Shown here: piece after piece, positions 18,600-32,200 of the stretch | Position numbering within the stretch: the stretch's first letter is position 1 | Layout: every line of letters starts with the position of its first letter | NCBI GenBank assembly: GCA_963932145.1 | Contig: OZ010611.1 | Location: 55,685,292-55,749,291 of the forward strand | DNA length: 64,000 nucleotides | Source of the DNA: Acanthosepion lycidas | Lineage: Eukaryota > Mollusca > Cephalopoda > Sepiida > Sepiidae | Direction of reading: 5' to 3' | The notes under the pieces: model-generated | What the model was told of the DNA's origin: nothing | What the model saw: only the letters and a program-made list of their open reading frames with translations | Database searches by the model: none | Position numbers and translations under genes: made by a program

Positions 18600-20080
18600 A
18601 TTTACACTAGTTGCATTGTTCGGACTGCTGTCCTCATCTTTATTGCCTTATTCATCTTCAACATCTGTGTCTATTTCTGAGATAAGGTATTGTAACTATT
18701 TACACTCTTCCGACTGCTGTCCTCATCTTTATTGCCTTATTCACCTTCAACATCTGTGTCTATTTCTGAGATAAGGTATTGTAATTATTTACACTCTTCC
18801 GACTGCTGTCCTCATCTTTATTGCCTTATTCACCTTTAACATCTGTGTCTATTTCTGAGATAAGGTATTGTAACTATTTACACTCTTCCGACTGCTGTCC
18901 TCATCTTTATTGCCTTATTCACCTTCAACATCTGTGTCTGTTTCTGAGATAAGGTATTGTAACTATTTACACTGTTACGACTGCTGTCCTCATCTTTATT
19001 GCCTTATTCTCCTTCAACATCTGTGTCTATTTCTGAGATAAGGTATTGTAACTATTTACACTGTTCCGACTGCTGTCCTCATCTTTATTGCCTTATTCAC
19101 CTTCAACATCCGTGTCTATTTCTGAGATAATGTATTGTAACTATTTACACTAGTTGCATTGTTCGGACTGCTGTCCTCATCTTTATTGCCTTATTCATCT
19201 CCAACATCTGTGTCTATTTCTGAGATAAGGTATTGTAACTATTTACACTAGTTGCATTGTTCGGACTGCTGTCCTCATCTTTATTGCCTTATTCATCTTC
19301 AACATCTGTGTCTATTTCAGAGATAAGGTATTGTAACTATTTACACTCTTCCGACTGCTGTCCTCATCTTTATTGCCTTATTCACCTTCAAAATCTGTGT
19401 CTATTTCTGAGATAAGGTATTGTAACTATTTACACTAGTTGCATTGTTCGGACTGCTGTCCTCATCTTTATTGCCTTATTCATCTTCAACATCTGTGTCT
19501 ATTTCTGAGATAAGGTATTGTAACTATTTACACTCTTCCGACTGCTGTCCTCATCTTTATTGCCTTATTCACCTTCAACATCTGTGTCTATTTCTGAGAT
19601 AAGGTATTGTAATTATTTACACTCTTCCGACTGCTGTCCTCATCTTTATTGCCTTATTCACCTTTAACATCTGTGTCTATTTCTGAGATAAGGTATTGTA
19701 ACTATTTACACTCTTCCGACTGCTGTCCTCATCTTTATTGCCTTATTCACCTTCAACATCTGTGTCTGTTTCTGAGATAAGGTATTGTAACTATTTACAC
19801 TGTTACGACTGCTGTCCTCATCTTTATTGCCTTATTCTCCTTCAACATCTGTGTCTATTTCTGAGATAAGGTATTGTAACTATTTACACTGTTCCGACTG
19901 CTGTCCTCATCTTTATTGCCTTATTCACCTTCAACATCCGTGTCTATTTCTGAGATAATGTATTGTAACTATTTACACTAGTTGCATTGTTCGGACTGCT
20001 GTCCTCATCTTTATTGCCTTATTCATCTCCAACATCTGTGTCTATTTCTGAGATAAGGTATTGTAACTATTTACACTAGT
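18600..20080 (-). repeat. 828-bp higher-order step
   Basis: TTATTCTCCTTCAAC occurs at 19,007 and 19,835, and GTAATTATTTACAC at 18,781 and 19,609, both with a shift of 828 bp (nine 89-bp units plus three 9-bp additions). Confidence 0.8.
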
Positions 20081-20449
20081 TGCATTGTTCGGACTGCTGT
20101 CCTCATCTTTATTGCCTTATTCATCTTCAACATCTGTATCTATTTCTGAGATAATTTATTGTAACTATTTACACTCTTCCGACTGCTGTCCTCATCTTTA
20201 TTGCCTTATTCACCTTCAACATCTGTGTCTATTTCTGAGATAAGATATTGTAACTATTTACACTCTTCCGACTGCTGTCCTCATCTTTATTGCCTTATTC
20301 ACCTTCAACATCTGTGTCTATTTCTGAGATAAGGTATTGTAACTATTTACACTGTTCAGACTGTTGGCCTCATCTTTATTGCCATATTCACCTTCAACAT
20401 CTATGTTTATTTCTGAGATAAGGTATTGTAACTATTTACACTCTTCCGA

Positions 20450-23400
20450 CTGCTGTCCTCATGTTTATTGCCTTATTCACCTTCAACATCTGTGTCTATT
20501 TCTGAGATAAGGTATTGTAACTATTTACACTCTTTCGACTGCTGTCCTCATCTTTATTGCCTTATTCACCTTCAACATCTGTGTCTATTTCTGAGATAAG
20601 GTATTGTAACTATTTACACTAGTTGCATTGTACGGACTGCTGTCCTCATCTTTATTGCCTTATTCATCTTCAACATCTGTGTCTATTTCTGAGATAAGGT
20701 ATTGTAACTATTTACACTCTTCCGACTGCTGTCCTCATGTTTATTGCCTTATTCACCTTCAACATCTGTGTCTATTTCTGAGATAAGTTATTGTAACTAT
20801 TTACACTCTTCCGACTACTGTCCTCATCTTTATTGCCTTATTCACCTTCAACATCTGTGTCAGTTTCTGAGATAAGGTATTGTAACTATTTACACTGTTC
20901 CGACTGCTGTCCTCATCTTTATTGCCTTATTCACCTTCAACATCTGTGTCTATTTCTGAGATAAGGTATTGTAACTATTTACACTCTTCCGACTGCTGTC
21001 CTCATGTTTATTGCCTTATTCACCTTCTACCTCTCTGTCTATTTCTGAGATAAGGTATTGTAACTATTTACACTCTTCCGACTGCTGTCCTCATCTTTAT
21101 TGCCTTATTCACCTTCAACATCTGTGTCTATTTCTGAGATAAGGTATTGTAACTATTTACACTCTTCCGACTGCTGTCCTCATCTTTATTGCCTTATTCA
21201 CTTTCAAACTCTGTGTCTATTTCTGAGATAAGGTATTGTAACTATTTACACTAGTTGCATTGTTCGGACAGCTGTCCTCATCTTTATTGCCTTATTCATC
21301 TTCAACATCTGTGTCTATTTCTGAGATAAGGTATTGTAACTATTTACACTCTTCCGATTGCTGTCCTCATCTTTATTGCCTTATTCACCTTCAAAATCTG
21401 TGTCTATTTCTGAGATAAGGTATTGTAACTATTTACACTAGTTGCATTGTTCGGACTGCTGTCCTCATCTTTATTGCCTTATTCATCTTCAACATCTGTG
21501 TCTATTTCTGAGATAAGGTATTTTAACTATTTACACTCTTCCGACTGCTGTCCTCATGTTTATTGCCTTATTCACCTTCAACATCTGTGTCTATTTCTGA
21601 GATAAGGTATTGTAACTATTTACACTGTTCAGACTGTTGGCCTCATCTTTATTGCCATATTCACCTTCAACATCTATGTTTATTTCTGAGATAAGGTATT
21701 GTAACTATTTACACTCTTCCGACTACTGTCCTCATCTTTATTGTCTTATTCACCTTCAACATCGGTGTTTATTTCTGAGATAAGGTATTGTAACTATTTA
21801 CACTCTTCCGACTGCTGTCCTCATCTTCATTGCCTTATTCAACTTCAACATCTGTGTCTATTTCTGAGATAAGGTATTGTAAGTATTTACACTAGTTGCA
21901 TTGTTCGGACTGCTGTCCTCATCTTTATTGCATTATTCATCTTCAACATCTGTGTCTATTTCAGAGATAAGGTATTGTAACTATTTACACTCTTCCGACT
22001 GCTGTCCTCATCTTTATTGCCTTATTCACCTTCAAAATCTGTGTCTATTTCTGAGATAAGGTATTGTAACTATTTACACTCTTCCGACTGCTCTCCTCAT
22101 CTTTATTGCCTTATTCACCTTCAACATCTGTGTCTATTTCTGAGATAAGGTATTGTAACTATTTACACTAGTTGCATTGCTCGGACTGCTGTCCTCATCT
22201 TTATTGCCTTATTCATCTTCAACATCTGTGTCTATTTCTGAGATAAGGTAATGTAACTCTTTACACTCTTCCGACTGCTGTCCTCATCTTTATTACCTTA
22301 TTCTCCTTCAACATCTGTGTCTATTTCTGAGATAAGGTATTGTAACTATTTACACTGTTCCGACTGCTGTCCTCATCTTTATTGCCTTATTCACCTTCAA
22401 CATCCGTGTCTATTTCTGAGATAATGTATTGTAACTATTTACACTAGTTGCATTGTTCGGACTGCTGTCCTCATCTTTATTGCCTTATTCATCTCCAACA
22501 TCTGTGTCTATTTCTGAGATAAGGTATTGTAACTATTTACACTAGTTGCATTGTTCGGACTGCTGTCCTCATCTTTATTGCCTTATTCATCTTCAACATC
22601 TGTATCTATTTCTGAGATAATTTATTGTAACTATTTACACTCTTCCGACTGCTGTCCTCATCTTTATTGCTTTATTCACCTTCAACATCTGTGTCTATTT
22701 CTGAGATAAGATATTGTAACTATTTACACTCTTCCGACTGCTGTCCTCATCTTTATTGCCTTATTCACCTTCAACATCTGTGTCTATTTCTGAGATAAGG
22801 TATTGTAACTATTTACACTAGTTGCATTGTTCGGACTGCTGTCCTCATCTTTCTTGCTTTATTCACCTTCAACATCTGTGTCTATTTCTGAGATAAGGTA
22901 TTGTAACTATTTACACTGTTCAGACTGTTGGCCTCATCTTTATTGCCATATTCACCTTCAACATCTATGTTTATTTCTGAGATAAGGTATTGTAACTATT
23001 TACACTCTTCCGACTGCTGTCCTCATGTTTATTGCCTTATTCACCTTCTACCTCTCTGGCTATTTCTGAGATAATGTATTGTAACTATTTACACTCTTCC
23101 GACTACTGTCCTCATCTTTATTGTCTTATTCACCTTCAACATCTGTGTCTATTTCTGAGATAAGGTATTGTAACGATTTACACTCTTCCGACTGCTGTCC
23201 TCATCTTTATTGCCTTATTCACCTTCTACCTCTCTGTTTATTTCTGAGATAAGATATTGTAACTATTTACACTCTTCCGACTGCTGTCCTCATCTTTATT
23301 GCCTTATTCACCTTCAACATCTGTGTCTATTTCTGAGATAAGGTATTGTAACTATTTACACTCTTTCGACTGCTGTCCTCATCTTTATTGCCTTATTCAC

Positions 23401-25140
23401 CTTCAACATCTGTGTCTATTTCTGAGATAAGGTATTGTAACTATTTACACTAGTTGCATTGTACGGACTGCTGTCCTCATCTTTATTGCCTTATTCATCT
23501 TCAACATCTGTGTCTATTTCTGAGATAAGGTATTGTAACTATTTACACTCTTCCGACTGCTGTCCTCATGTTTATTGCCTTATTCACCTTCAACATCTGT
23601 GTCTATTTCTGAGATAAGTTATTGTAACTATTTACACTCTTCCGACTACTGTCCTCATCTTTATTGCCTTATTCACCTTCAACATCTGTGTCAGTTTCTG
23701 AGATAAGGTATTGTAACTATTTACACTGTTCCGACTGCTGTCCTCATCTTTATTGCCTTATTCACCTTCAACATCTGTGTCTATTTCTGAGATAAGGTAT
23801 TGTAACTATTTACACTCTTCCGACTGCTGTCCTCATGTTTATTGCCTTATTCACCTTCTACCTCTCTGTCTATTTCTGAGATAAGGTATTGTAACTATTT
23901 ACACTCTTCCGACTGCTGTCCTCATCTTTATTGCCTTATTCACCTTCAACATCTGTGTCTATTTCTGAGATAAGGTATTGTAACTATTTACACTCTTCCG
24001 ACTGCTGTCCTCATCTTTATTGCCTTATTCACTTTCAAACTCTGTGTCTATTTCTGAGATAAGGTATTGTAACTATTTACACTAGTTGCATTGTTCGGAC
24101 AGCTGTCCTCATCTTTATTGCCTTATTCATCTTCAACATCTGTGTCTATTTCTGAGATAAGGTATTGTAACTATTTACACTCTTCCGACTGCTGTCCTCA
24201 TCTTTATTGCCTTATTCACCTTCAAAATCTGTGTCTATTTCTGAGATAAGGTATTGTAACTATTTACACTAGTTGCATTGTTCGGACTGCTGTCCTCATC
24301 TTTATTGCCTTATTCATCTTCAACATCTGTGTCTATTTCTGAGATAAGGTATTTTAACTATTTACACTCTTCCGACTGCTGTCCTCATGTTTATTGCCTT
24401 ATTCACCTTCAACATCTGTGTCTATTTCTGAGATAAGGTATTGTAACTATTTACACTGTTCAGACTGTTGGCCTCATCTTTATTGCCATATTCACCTTCA
24501 ACATCTATGTTTATTTCTGAGATAAGGTATTGTAACTATTTACACTCTTCCGACTACTGTCCTCATCTTTATTGTCTTATTCACCTTCAACATCGGTGTT
24601 TATTTCTGAGATAAGGTATTGTAACTATTTACACTCTTCCGACTGCTGTCCTCATCTTCATTGCCTTATTCAACTTCAACATCTGTGTCTATTTCTGAGA
24701 TAAGGTATTGTAAGTATTTACACTAGTTGCATTGTTCGGACTGCTGTCCTCATCTTTATTGCCTTATTCATCTTCAACATCTGTGTCTATTTCAGAGATA
24801 AGGTATTGTAACTATTTACACTCTTCCGACTGCTGTCCTCATCTTTATTGCCTTATTCACCTTCAAAATCTGTGTCTATTTCTGAGATAAGGTATTGTAA
24901 CTATTTACACTCTTCCGACTGCTCTCCTCATCTTTATTGCCTTATTCACCTTCAACATCTGTGTCTATTTCTGAGATAAGGTATTGTAACTATTTACACT
25001 AGTTGCATTGCTCGGACTGCTGTCCTCATCTTTATTGCCTTATTCATCTTCAACATCTGTGTCTATTTCTGAGATAAGGTAATGTAACTCTTTACACTCT
25101 TCCGACTGCTGTCCTCATCTTTATTACCTTATTCACCTTC
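20450..25140 (-). repeat. ~1.85-kb block duplicated at a 2831-bp shift
   Basis: Paired markers are CTCTTTCGAC (20,530/23,361), AGTTGCATTGTACGG (20,621/23,452) and AATGTAACTC (22,250/25,081). Only isolated differences separate the copies (for example GCATTATTC against GCCTTATTC near 21,929/24,760). A further segment links 19,835-20,140 to 22,301-22,606 at a 2466-bp shift, so the area is a mosaic of overlapping duplications. Confidence 0.85.
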
Positions 25141-26269
25141 AACATCTGTGTCTATTTCTGAGATAAGGTATTGTAACTATTTACACTCTTCCGACTGCTG
25201 CTGTCCTCATCTTTTTTGTCTTATTTACCTTCAACATCTGTGTCTATTTCTGAGATAAGTTATTGTAACTATTTACACTCTTCCGACTGCTGTCCTCAAC
25301 TTTATTGCCTTATTCACCTTCAACATCTGTGTCTATTTCTGAGATAAGGTATTGTAACTATTTACACTGTTCCGACTGCTGTCCTAATCTTTATTGCCTT
25401 ATTCACCTTCAACATCTGTGTCTGTTTCTGAGATAAGGTATTGTAACTATTTACACTGTTCCGACTGCTGTCCTCATCTTTATTGCCTTATTCACCTTCA
25501 ACATCTGTGTCTATTTCTGAGATAAGGTATTGTAACTATTTACACTGTTCCGACTGCTGTTCTCATCTTTATTCCCTTATTCACCTTCAACATCTGTGTC
25601 TATTTCTGAGATAAGGTATTGTAACTATTTACACTGTTCCGACTGCTGTCCTCATCTTTATTGCCTTATTCACCTTCAACATCTGTGTCAGTTTCTGAGA
25701 TAAGGTATTGTAACTATTTACACTGTTCCGACTGTTGTCCTCATCTTTATTGCCTTATTCACCTTCAACATCTGTGTCTATTTCTGAGATAAGGTATTGT
25801 AACTATTTAAACTCTTCCAACTGCTGTCCTCATCTTTATTGCCTTATTGATCTTCAACATCTGTGTCTATTTCTGAGATAAGGTATTGTAACTATTTACA
25901 CTAGTTGCATTGTTCGGACTGCTGTCCTCATTTTTATTGCCTTATTCATCTTCAACATCTGTGTCTATTTCTGAGATAATTTATTGTAACTATTTACACT
26001 CTTCCGACTGCTGTCCTCATCTTTATTGCCTTATTCACCTTCAACATCTGTGTCTATTTCTGAGATAAGATATTGTAACTATTTACACTCTTCCGACTGC
26101 TGTCCTCATCTTTATTGCCTTATTCACCTTCAACATCTGTGTCTATTTCTGAGATAAGGTATTGTAACTATTTACAATAGTTGCATTGTTCGGACTGCTG
26201 TCCTCATCTTTCTTGCCTTATTCACCTTCAACATCTGTGTCTATTTTTGAGATAAGGTATTGTAACTAT

Positions 26270-29200
26270 TTACACTGTTCAGACTGTTGGCCTCATCTTT
26301 ATTGCCATATTCACCTTCAACATCTATGTTTATTTCTGAGATAAGGTATTGTAACTATTTACACTCTTCCGACTGCTGTCCTAATGTTTATTGCCTTATT
26401 CACCTTCAACATCTGTGTCTATTTCTGAGATAAGGTATTGTAACTATTTACACTCTTCCGACTGCTGTCCTCATCTTTATTGCCTTATTCACCTTCAACA
26501 TCTGTGTCTATTTCTGAGATAATGTATTGTAACTATTTACACTCTTCTGACTACTGTCCTCATCTTTATTGTCTTATTAACCTTCAACATCTGTGTCTAT
26601 TTCTGAGATAAGGTATTGTAACTCTTTACACTCTTCCGACTGCTGTCCTGATCCTTATTGTCTTATTCACCTTCAATATCTGTGTCTATTTCTGAGATAA
26701 GGTATTGTAACTATTTACACTCTTCCGACTGCTGTCCTCATCTTTATTACCTTATTCACCTTCAACATCTGTGTCTATTTCTGAGATAAGTTATTGTAAC
26801 TATTTACACTCTTCCGACTGCTGTCCTCATCTTTATTGCCTTATTCACCTTCAACATCTGTGTCTATTTCTGAGATAAGGTATTGTAACTATTTACACTG
26901 TTCCGACTGCTGTCCTAATATTTATGGCCTTATTCACCTTCAACATCTGTGTCTATTTCTGAGATAAGGTATTGTAACTATTTACACTGTTTCGACTGCT
27001 CTCCTCATCTTTATTGCCTTATTCACCTTCAACATCTGTGTCTATTTCTGAGGTAAGGTATTGTAACTATTTACAGTTCTGACTGCTGTCCTCATGTTTA
27101 TTGCCTTATTCACCTTCAACATCTGTGTCTATTTCTGAGATAATGTATTGTAACTATTTACACTCTTCCGACTGCTGTCCTCAACTTTATTGCCTTATTC
27201 ACCTTCAACATCTGTGTCTATTTCTGAGATAAGGTATTGTAACTATTTACACTCTTCCGACTGCTGTCCTCATCTTTATTGCCTTATTCACCTTCAACAT
27301 CTGTGTCTATTTCTGAGATAAGTTATTGTAACTATTTACACTGTTTCGACTACTCTCCTCATCTTTATTGCCTTATTCACCTTCAACATCTGTGTCTATT
27401 TCTGAGATAAGGTATTGTAACTATTTACACTCTTCCGACTGCTGTCCTCATGTTTATTGCCTTATTCACCTTCAACATCTGTGTCTATTTCTGAGATAAG
27501 TTATTGTAACTATTTACACTCTTCCGACTGCTGTCCTCATGTTTATTGCCTTATTCACCTTCAACATCTGTGTCTATTTCTGAGATAAGGTATTGTAACT
27601 ATTTATACTCTTCCGACTGCTGACCTCAACTTTATTGCCTTATTCACCTTCAACATCTGTGTCTATTTCTGAGATAAGGTATTGTAACTATTTACACTCT
27701 TCCGACTGCTGTCCTCATCTTTATTGCCTTATTCACCTTCAACATCTGTGTCTATTTCTGAGATAAGGTATTGTAACTATTTACACTGTTCAGACTGTTG
27801 GCCTCATCTTTATTGCCATATTCACCTTCAACATCTATGTTTATTTCTGAGATAAGGTATTGTAACTATTTACACTCTTCCGACTGCTGTCCTAATGTTT
27901 ATTGCCTTATTCACCTTCAACATCTGTGTCTATTTCTGAGATAAGGTATTGTAACTATTTACACTCTTCCGACTGCTGTCCTCATCTTTATTGCCTTATT
28001 CACCTTCAACATCTGTGTCTATTTCTGAGATAAGGTATTGTAACTATTTACATTCTTCCGACTGCTGTCCTCATATTTATTGCCTTATTCACCTTCAACA
28101 TCTGTGTCTATTTCTGAGATAAGGTATTGTAAGTATTTACACTCTTCCGACTGCTGTCCTCATGTTTATTGCCTTATTCACCTTCAACATCTGTGTCTAT
28201 TTCTGAGATAAGGTATTGTAAGTATTTACACTCTTCCGACTGCTGTCCTCATGTTTATTGCCTTATTCACCTTCAACATCTGTGTCTATTTCTGAGATAA
28301 GGTATTGTAACTATTTACACTCTTCCGACTGCTGTCCTCATGTTTATTGCCTTATTCACCTTCAACATCTGTGTCTATTTCTGAGATAAGGTATTGTAAC
28401 TATTTACACTCTTCCGACTGCTGTCCTCATGTTTATTGCCTTATTCACCTTCAACATCTGTGTCTATTTCTGAGATAAGGTATTGTAACTATTTACACTC
28501 TTCCGACTGCTGTCCTCATGTTTATTGCCTTATTCACCTTCAACATCTGTGTCTATTTCTGAGATAAGGTATTGTAACTATTTACACTCTTCCGACTGCT
28601 GTCCTCAACTTTATTGCCTTATTCACCTTCAACATCTGTGTCTATTTCTGAGATAAGGTATTGTAACTATTTACACTCTTCCGACTGCTGTCCTCATCTT
28701 TATTGCCTTATTCACCTTCAACATCTGTGTCTATTTCTGAGATAAGTTATTGTAACTATTTACACTGTTTCGACTACTCTCCTCATCTTTATTGCCTTAT
28801 TCACCTTCAACATCTGTGTCTATTTCTGAGATAAGGTATTGTAACTATTTACACTCTTCCGACTGCTGTCCTCAACTTTATTGCCTTATTCACCTCCAAC
28901 ATCTGTGTCTATTTCTGAGATAAGGTATTGTAACTATTTACACTCTTCCGACTGCTGTCCTCATGTTTATTGCCTTATTCACCTTCAACATCTGTGTCTA
29001 TTTCTGAGATAAGGTATTGTAATTATTTACACTCTTCCGACTGCTGTCCTCATGTTTATTGCCTTATTCACCTTCAACATCTGTGTCTATTTCTGAGATA
29101 AGGTATTGTAAGTATTTACACTCTTCCGACTGCTGTCCTCATGTTTATTGCCTTATTCACCTTCTACCTTACTGTCTATTTCTGAGATAAGGTATTGTAA

Positions 29201-32200
29201 CTATTTACACTCTTCCGACTGCTCTCCTCATGTTTATTGGCTTATTCACCTTCAACATCTGTGTCTATTTCTGAGATAAGGTATTGTAACTATTTACACT
29301 CTTCCGACTGCTGTCCTCATGTTTATTGCCTTATTCACCTTCAACATCTGTGTCTATTTCCGAGATAAGGTATTGTAACTATTTACACTCTTCCGACTGC
29401 TGTCCTCATGTTTATTGCCTTATTCACCTTCTACCTTACTGTCTATATCTGAGATAAGGTATTGTAACTATTTACACTCTTCCGACTGCTGTCCTCATGT
29501 TTATTGCCTTATTCACCTTCAACATCTGTGTCTATTTCTGAGATAAGGTATTGTAACTATTTACACTCTTCCGACTGCTGTCCTCATCTTTATTGCCTTA
29601 TTCACCTTCAACATCTGTGTCTATTTCTGAGATAAGGTATTGTAACTATTTACACTCTTCCGACTGCTGTCCTCATGTTTATTGCCCTATTCACCTTCTA
29701 CCTTACTGTCTATTTCTGAGATAAGGTATTGTAACTATTTACACTCTTCCGACTGTTGTCCTCATGTTTATTGCCTTATTCACCTTCAACATCTGTGTCT
29801 ATTTCTGAGATAAGGTATTGTAACTATTTACACTCTTCCGACTGCTGTCCTCATGTTTATTGCCTTATTCACCTTCAACATCTGTGTCTATTTCTGAGAT
29901 AAGGTATTGTAACTATTTACACTCTTCCGACTGCTGTCCTCATGTTTATTGCCTTATTCACCTTCTACCTTACTGTCTATTTCTGAGATAAGGTATTGTA
30001 ACTATTTACACTCTTCCGACTGCTGTCCTCATGTTTATTGCCTTATTCACCTTCAACATCTGTGTCTATTTCTGAGATAAGGTATTGTAACTATTTACAC
30101 TCTTCCGACTGCTGTCCTCATCTTTATTGCCTTATTCACCTTCAACATCTGTGTCTATTTCTGAGATAAGGTATTGTAACTATTTACAGTTCTGACTGCT
30201 GTCCTCATCTTTATTGCCTTATTCACCTTCAACATCTGTGTCTATTTCTGAGATGAGGTATTGTAACTATTTACACTCTTCCGACTGTTGTCCTCATGTT
30301 TATTGCCTTATTCACCTTCAACATCTGTGTCTATTTCTGAGATAAGGTATTGTAACTATTTACACTCTTCCGACTGCTGTCCTCATCTTTATTGCCTTAT
30401 TCACCTTCTACCTTACTGTCTATTTCTGAGATAAGGTATTGTAACTATTTACACTCTTCCGACTGCTGTCCTCATGTTTATTGCCTTATTCACCTTCAAC
30501 ATCTGTGTCTATTTCTGCGATAAGGTATTGTAACTATTTACACTCTTCCGACTGCTGTCCTCAACTTTATTGATTTATTCACCTTCAACATCTGTGTCTA
30601 TTTCTGAGATAAGGTATTGTAACTATTTACACTCTTCCGACTGCTGCTGTCCTCATCTTTTTTGTCTTATTTACCTTCAACATCTGTGTCTATTTCTGAG
30701 ATAAGGTATTGTAACTATTTACAATAGTTGCATTGTTCGGACTGCTGTCCTCATCTTTCTTGCCTTATTCACCTTCAACATCTGTGTCTATTTTTGAGAT
30801 AAGGTATTGTAACTATTTACACTGTTCAGACTGTTGGCCTCATCTTTATTGCCATATTCACCTTCAACATCTATGTTTATTTCAGAGATAAGGTATTGTA
30901 ACTATTTACACTCTTCCGACTGCTGTCCTAATGTTTATTGCCTTATTCACCTTCAACATCTGTGTCTATTTCTGAGATAAGGTATTGTAACTATTTACAC
31001 TCTTCCGACTGCTGTCCTCATCTTTATTGCCTTATTCACCTTCAACATCTGTGTCTATTTCTGAGATAATGTATTGTAACTATTTACACTCTTCCGACTG
31101 CTGTCCTCATCTTTATTGCCTTATTCACCTTCAACATCTTTGTCTATTTCTGAGATAAGGTATTGTAACTATTTACAGTTCTGACTGCTGTCCTCATCTT
31201 TATTGCCTTATTCACCTTCAACATCTGTGTCTATTTCTGAGATGAGGTATTGTAACTATTTACACTCTTCCGACTGCTGTCCTCATGTTTATTGCCTTAT
31301 TCACCTTCAACATCTGTGTCTATTTCTGAGATAAGGTATTGTAACTATTTACACTCTTCCGAGTGCTGTCCTCATCTTTATTGCCTTATTCACCTTCTAC
31401 CTTACTGTCTATTTCTGAGATAAGGTATTGTAACTATTTACACTCTTCCGACTGCTGTCCTCATGTTTATTGCCTTATTCACCTTCAACATCTGTGTCTA
31501 TTTCTGCGATAAGGTATTGTAACTATTTACACTCTTCCGACTGCTGTCCTCAACTTTATTGCCTTATTCACCTTCAACATCTGTGTCTATTTCTGAGATA
31601 AGGTATTGTAACTATTTACACTCTTCCGACTGCTGCTGTCCTCATCTTTTTTGTCTTATTTACCTTCAACATCTGTGTCTATTTCTGAGATAAGGTATTG
31701 TAACTATTTACAATAGTTGCATTGTTCGGACTGCTGTCCTCATCTTTCTTGCCTTATTCACCTTCAACATCTGTGTCTAATTTTGAGATAAGGTATTGTA
31801 ACTATTTACACTGTTCAGACTGTTGGCCTCATCTTTATTGCCATATTCACCTTCAACATCTATGTTTATTTCTGAGATAAGGTATTGTAACTATTTACAC
31901 TCTTCCGACTGCTGTCCTAATGTTTATTGCCTTATTCACCTTCAACATCTGTGTCTATTTCTGAGATAAGGTATTGTAACTATTTACACTCTTCCGACTG
32001 CTGTCCTCATCTTTATTGCCTTATTCACCTTCAACATCTGTGTCTATTTCTGAGATAATGTATTGTAACTATTTAAACTCTTCTGACTACTGTCCTCATC
32101 TTTATTGTCTTATTCACCTTCAACATCTGTGTCTATTTCTGAGATAAGGTATTGTAACTCTTTACACTCTTCCGACTGCTGTCCTGATCCTTATTGTCTC

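Larger units (their letters stand above)
16240..26270 (-). repeat. Satellite zone 1: rich in 98-bp monomers
   Basis: Many units carry ACTAGTTGCATTGTTCGGAC in place of ACTCTTCCGAC, adding 9 bp (for example 16,638, 18,609, 19,149, 20,621, 21,436, 22,164, 23,452, 24,270, 25,007). This longer form keeps TTCGGACT as in the SINE tail, so it is probably the older monomer type. Internal duplications occur at shifts of 712, 828, 2466 and 2831 bp. Confidence 0.85.
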
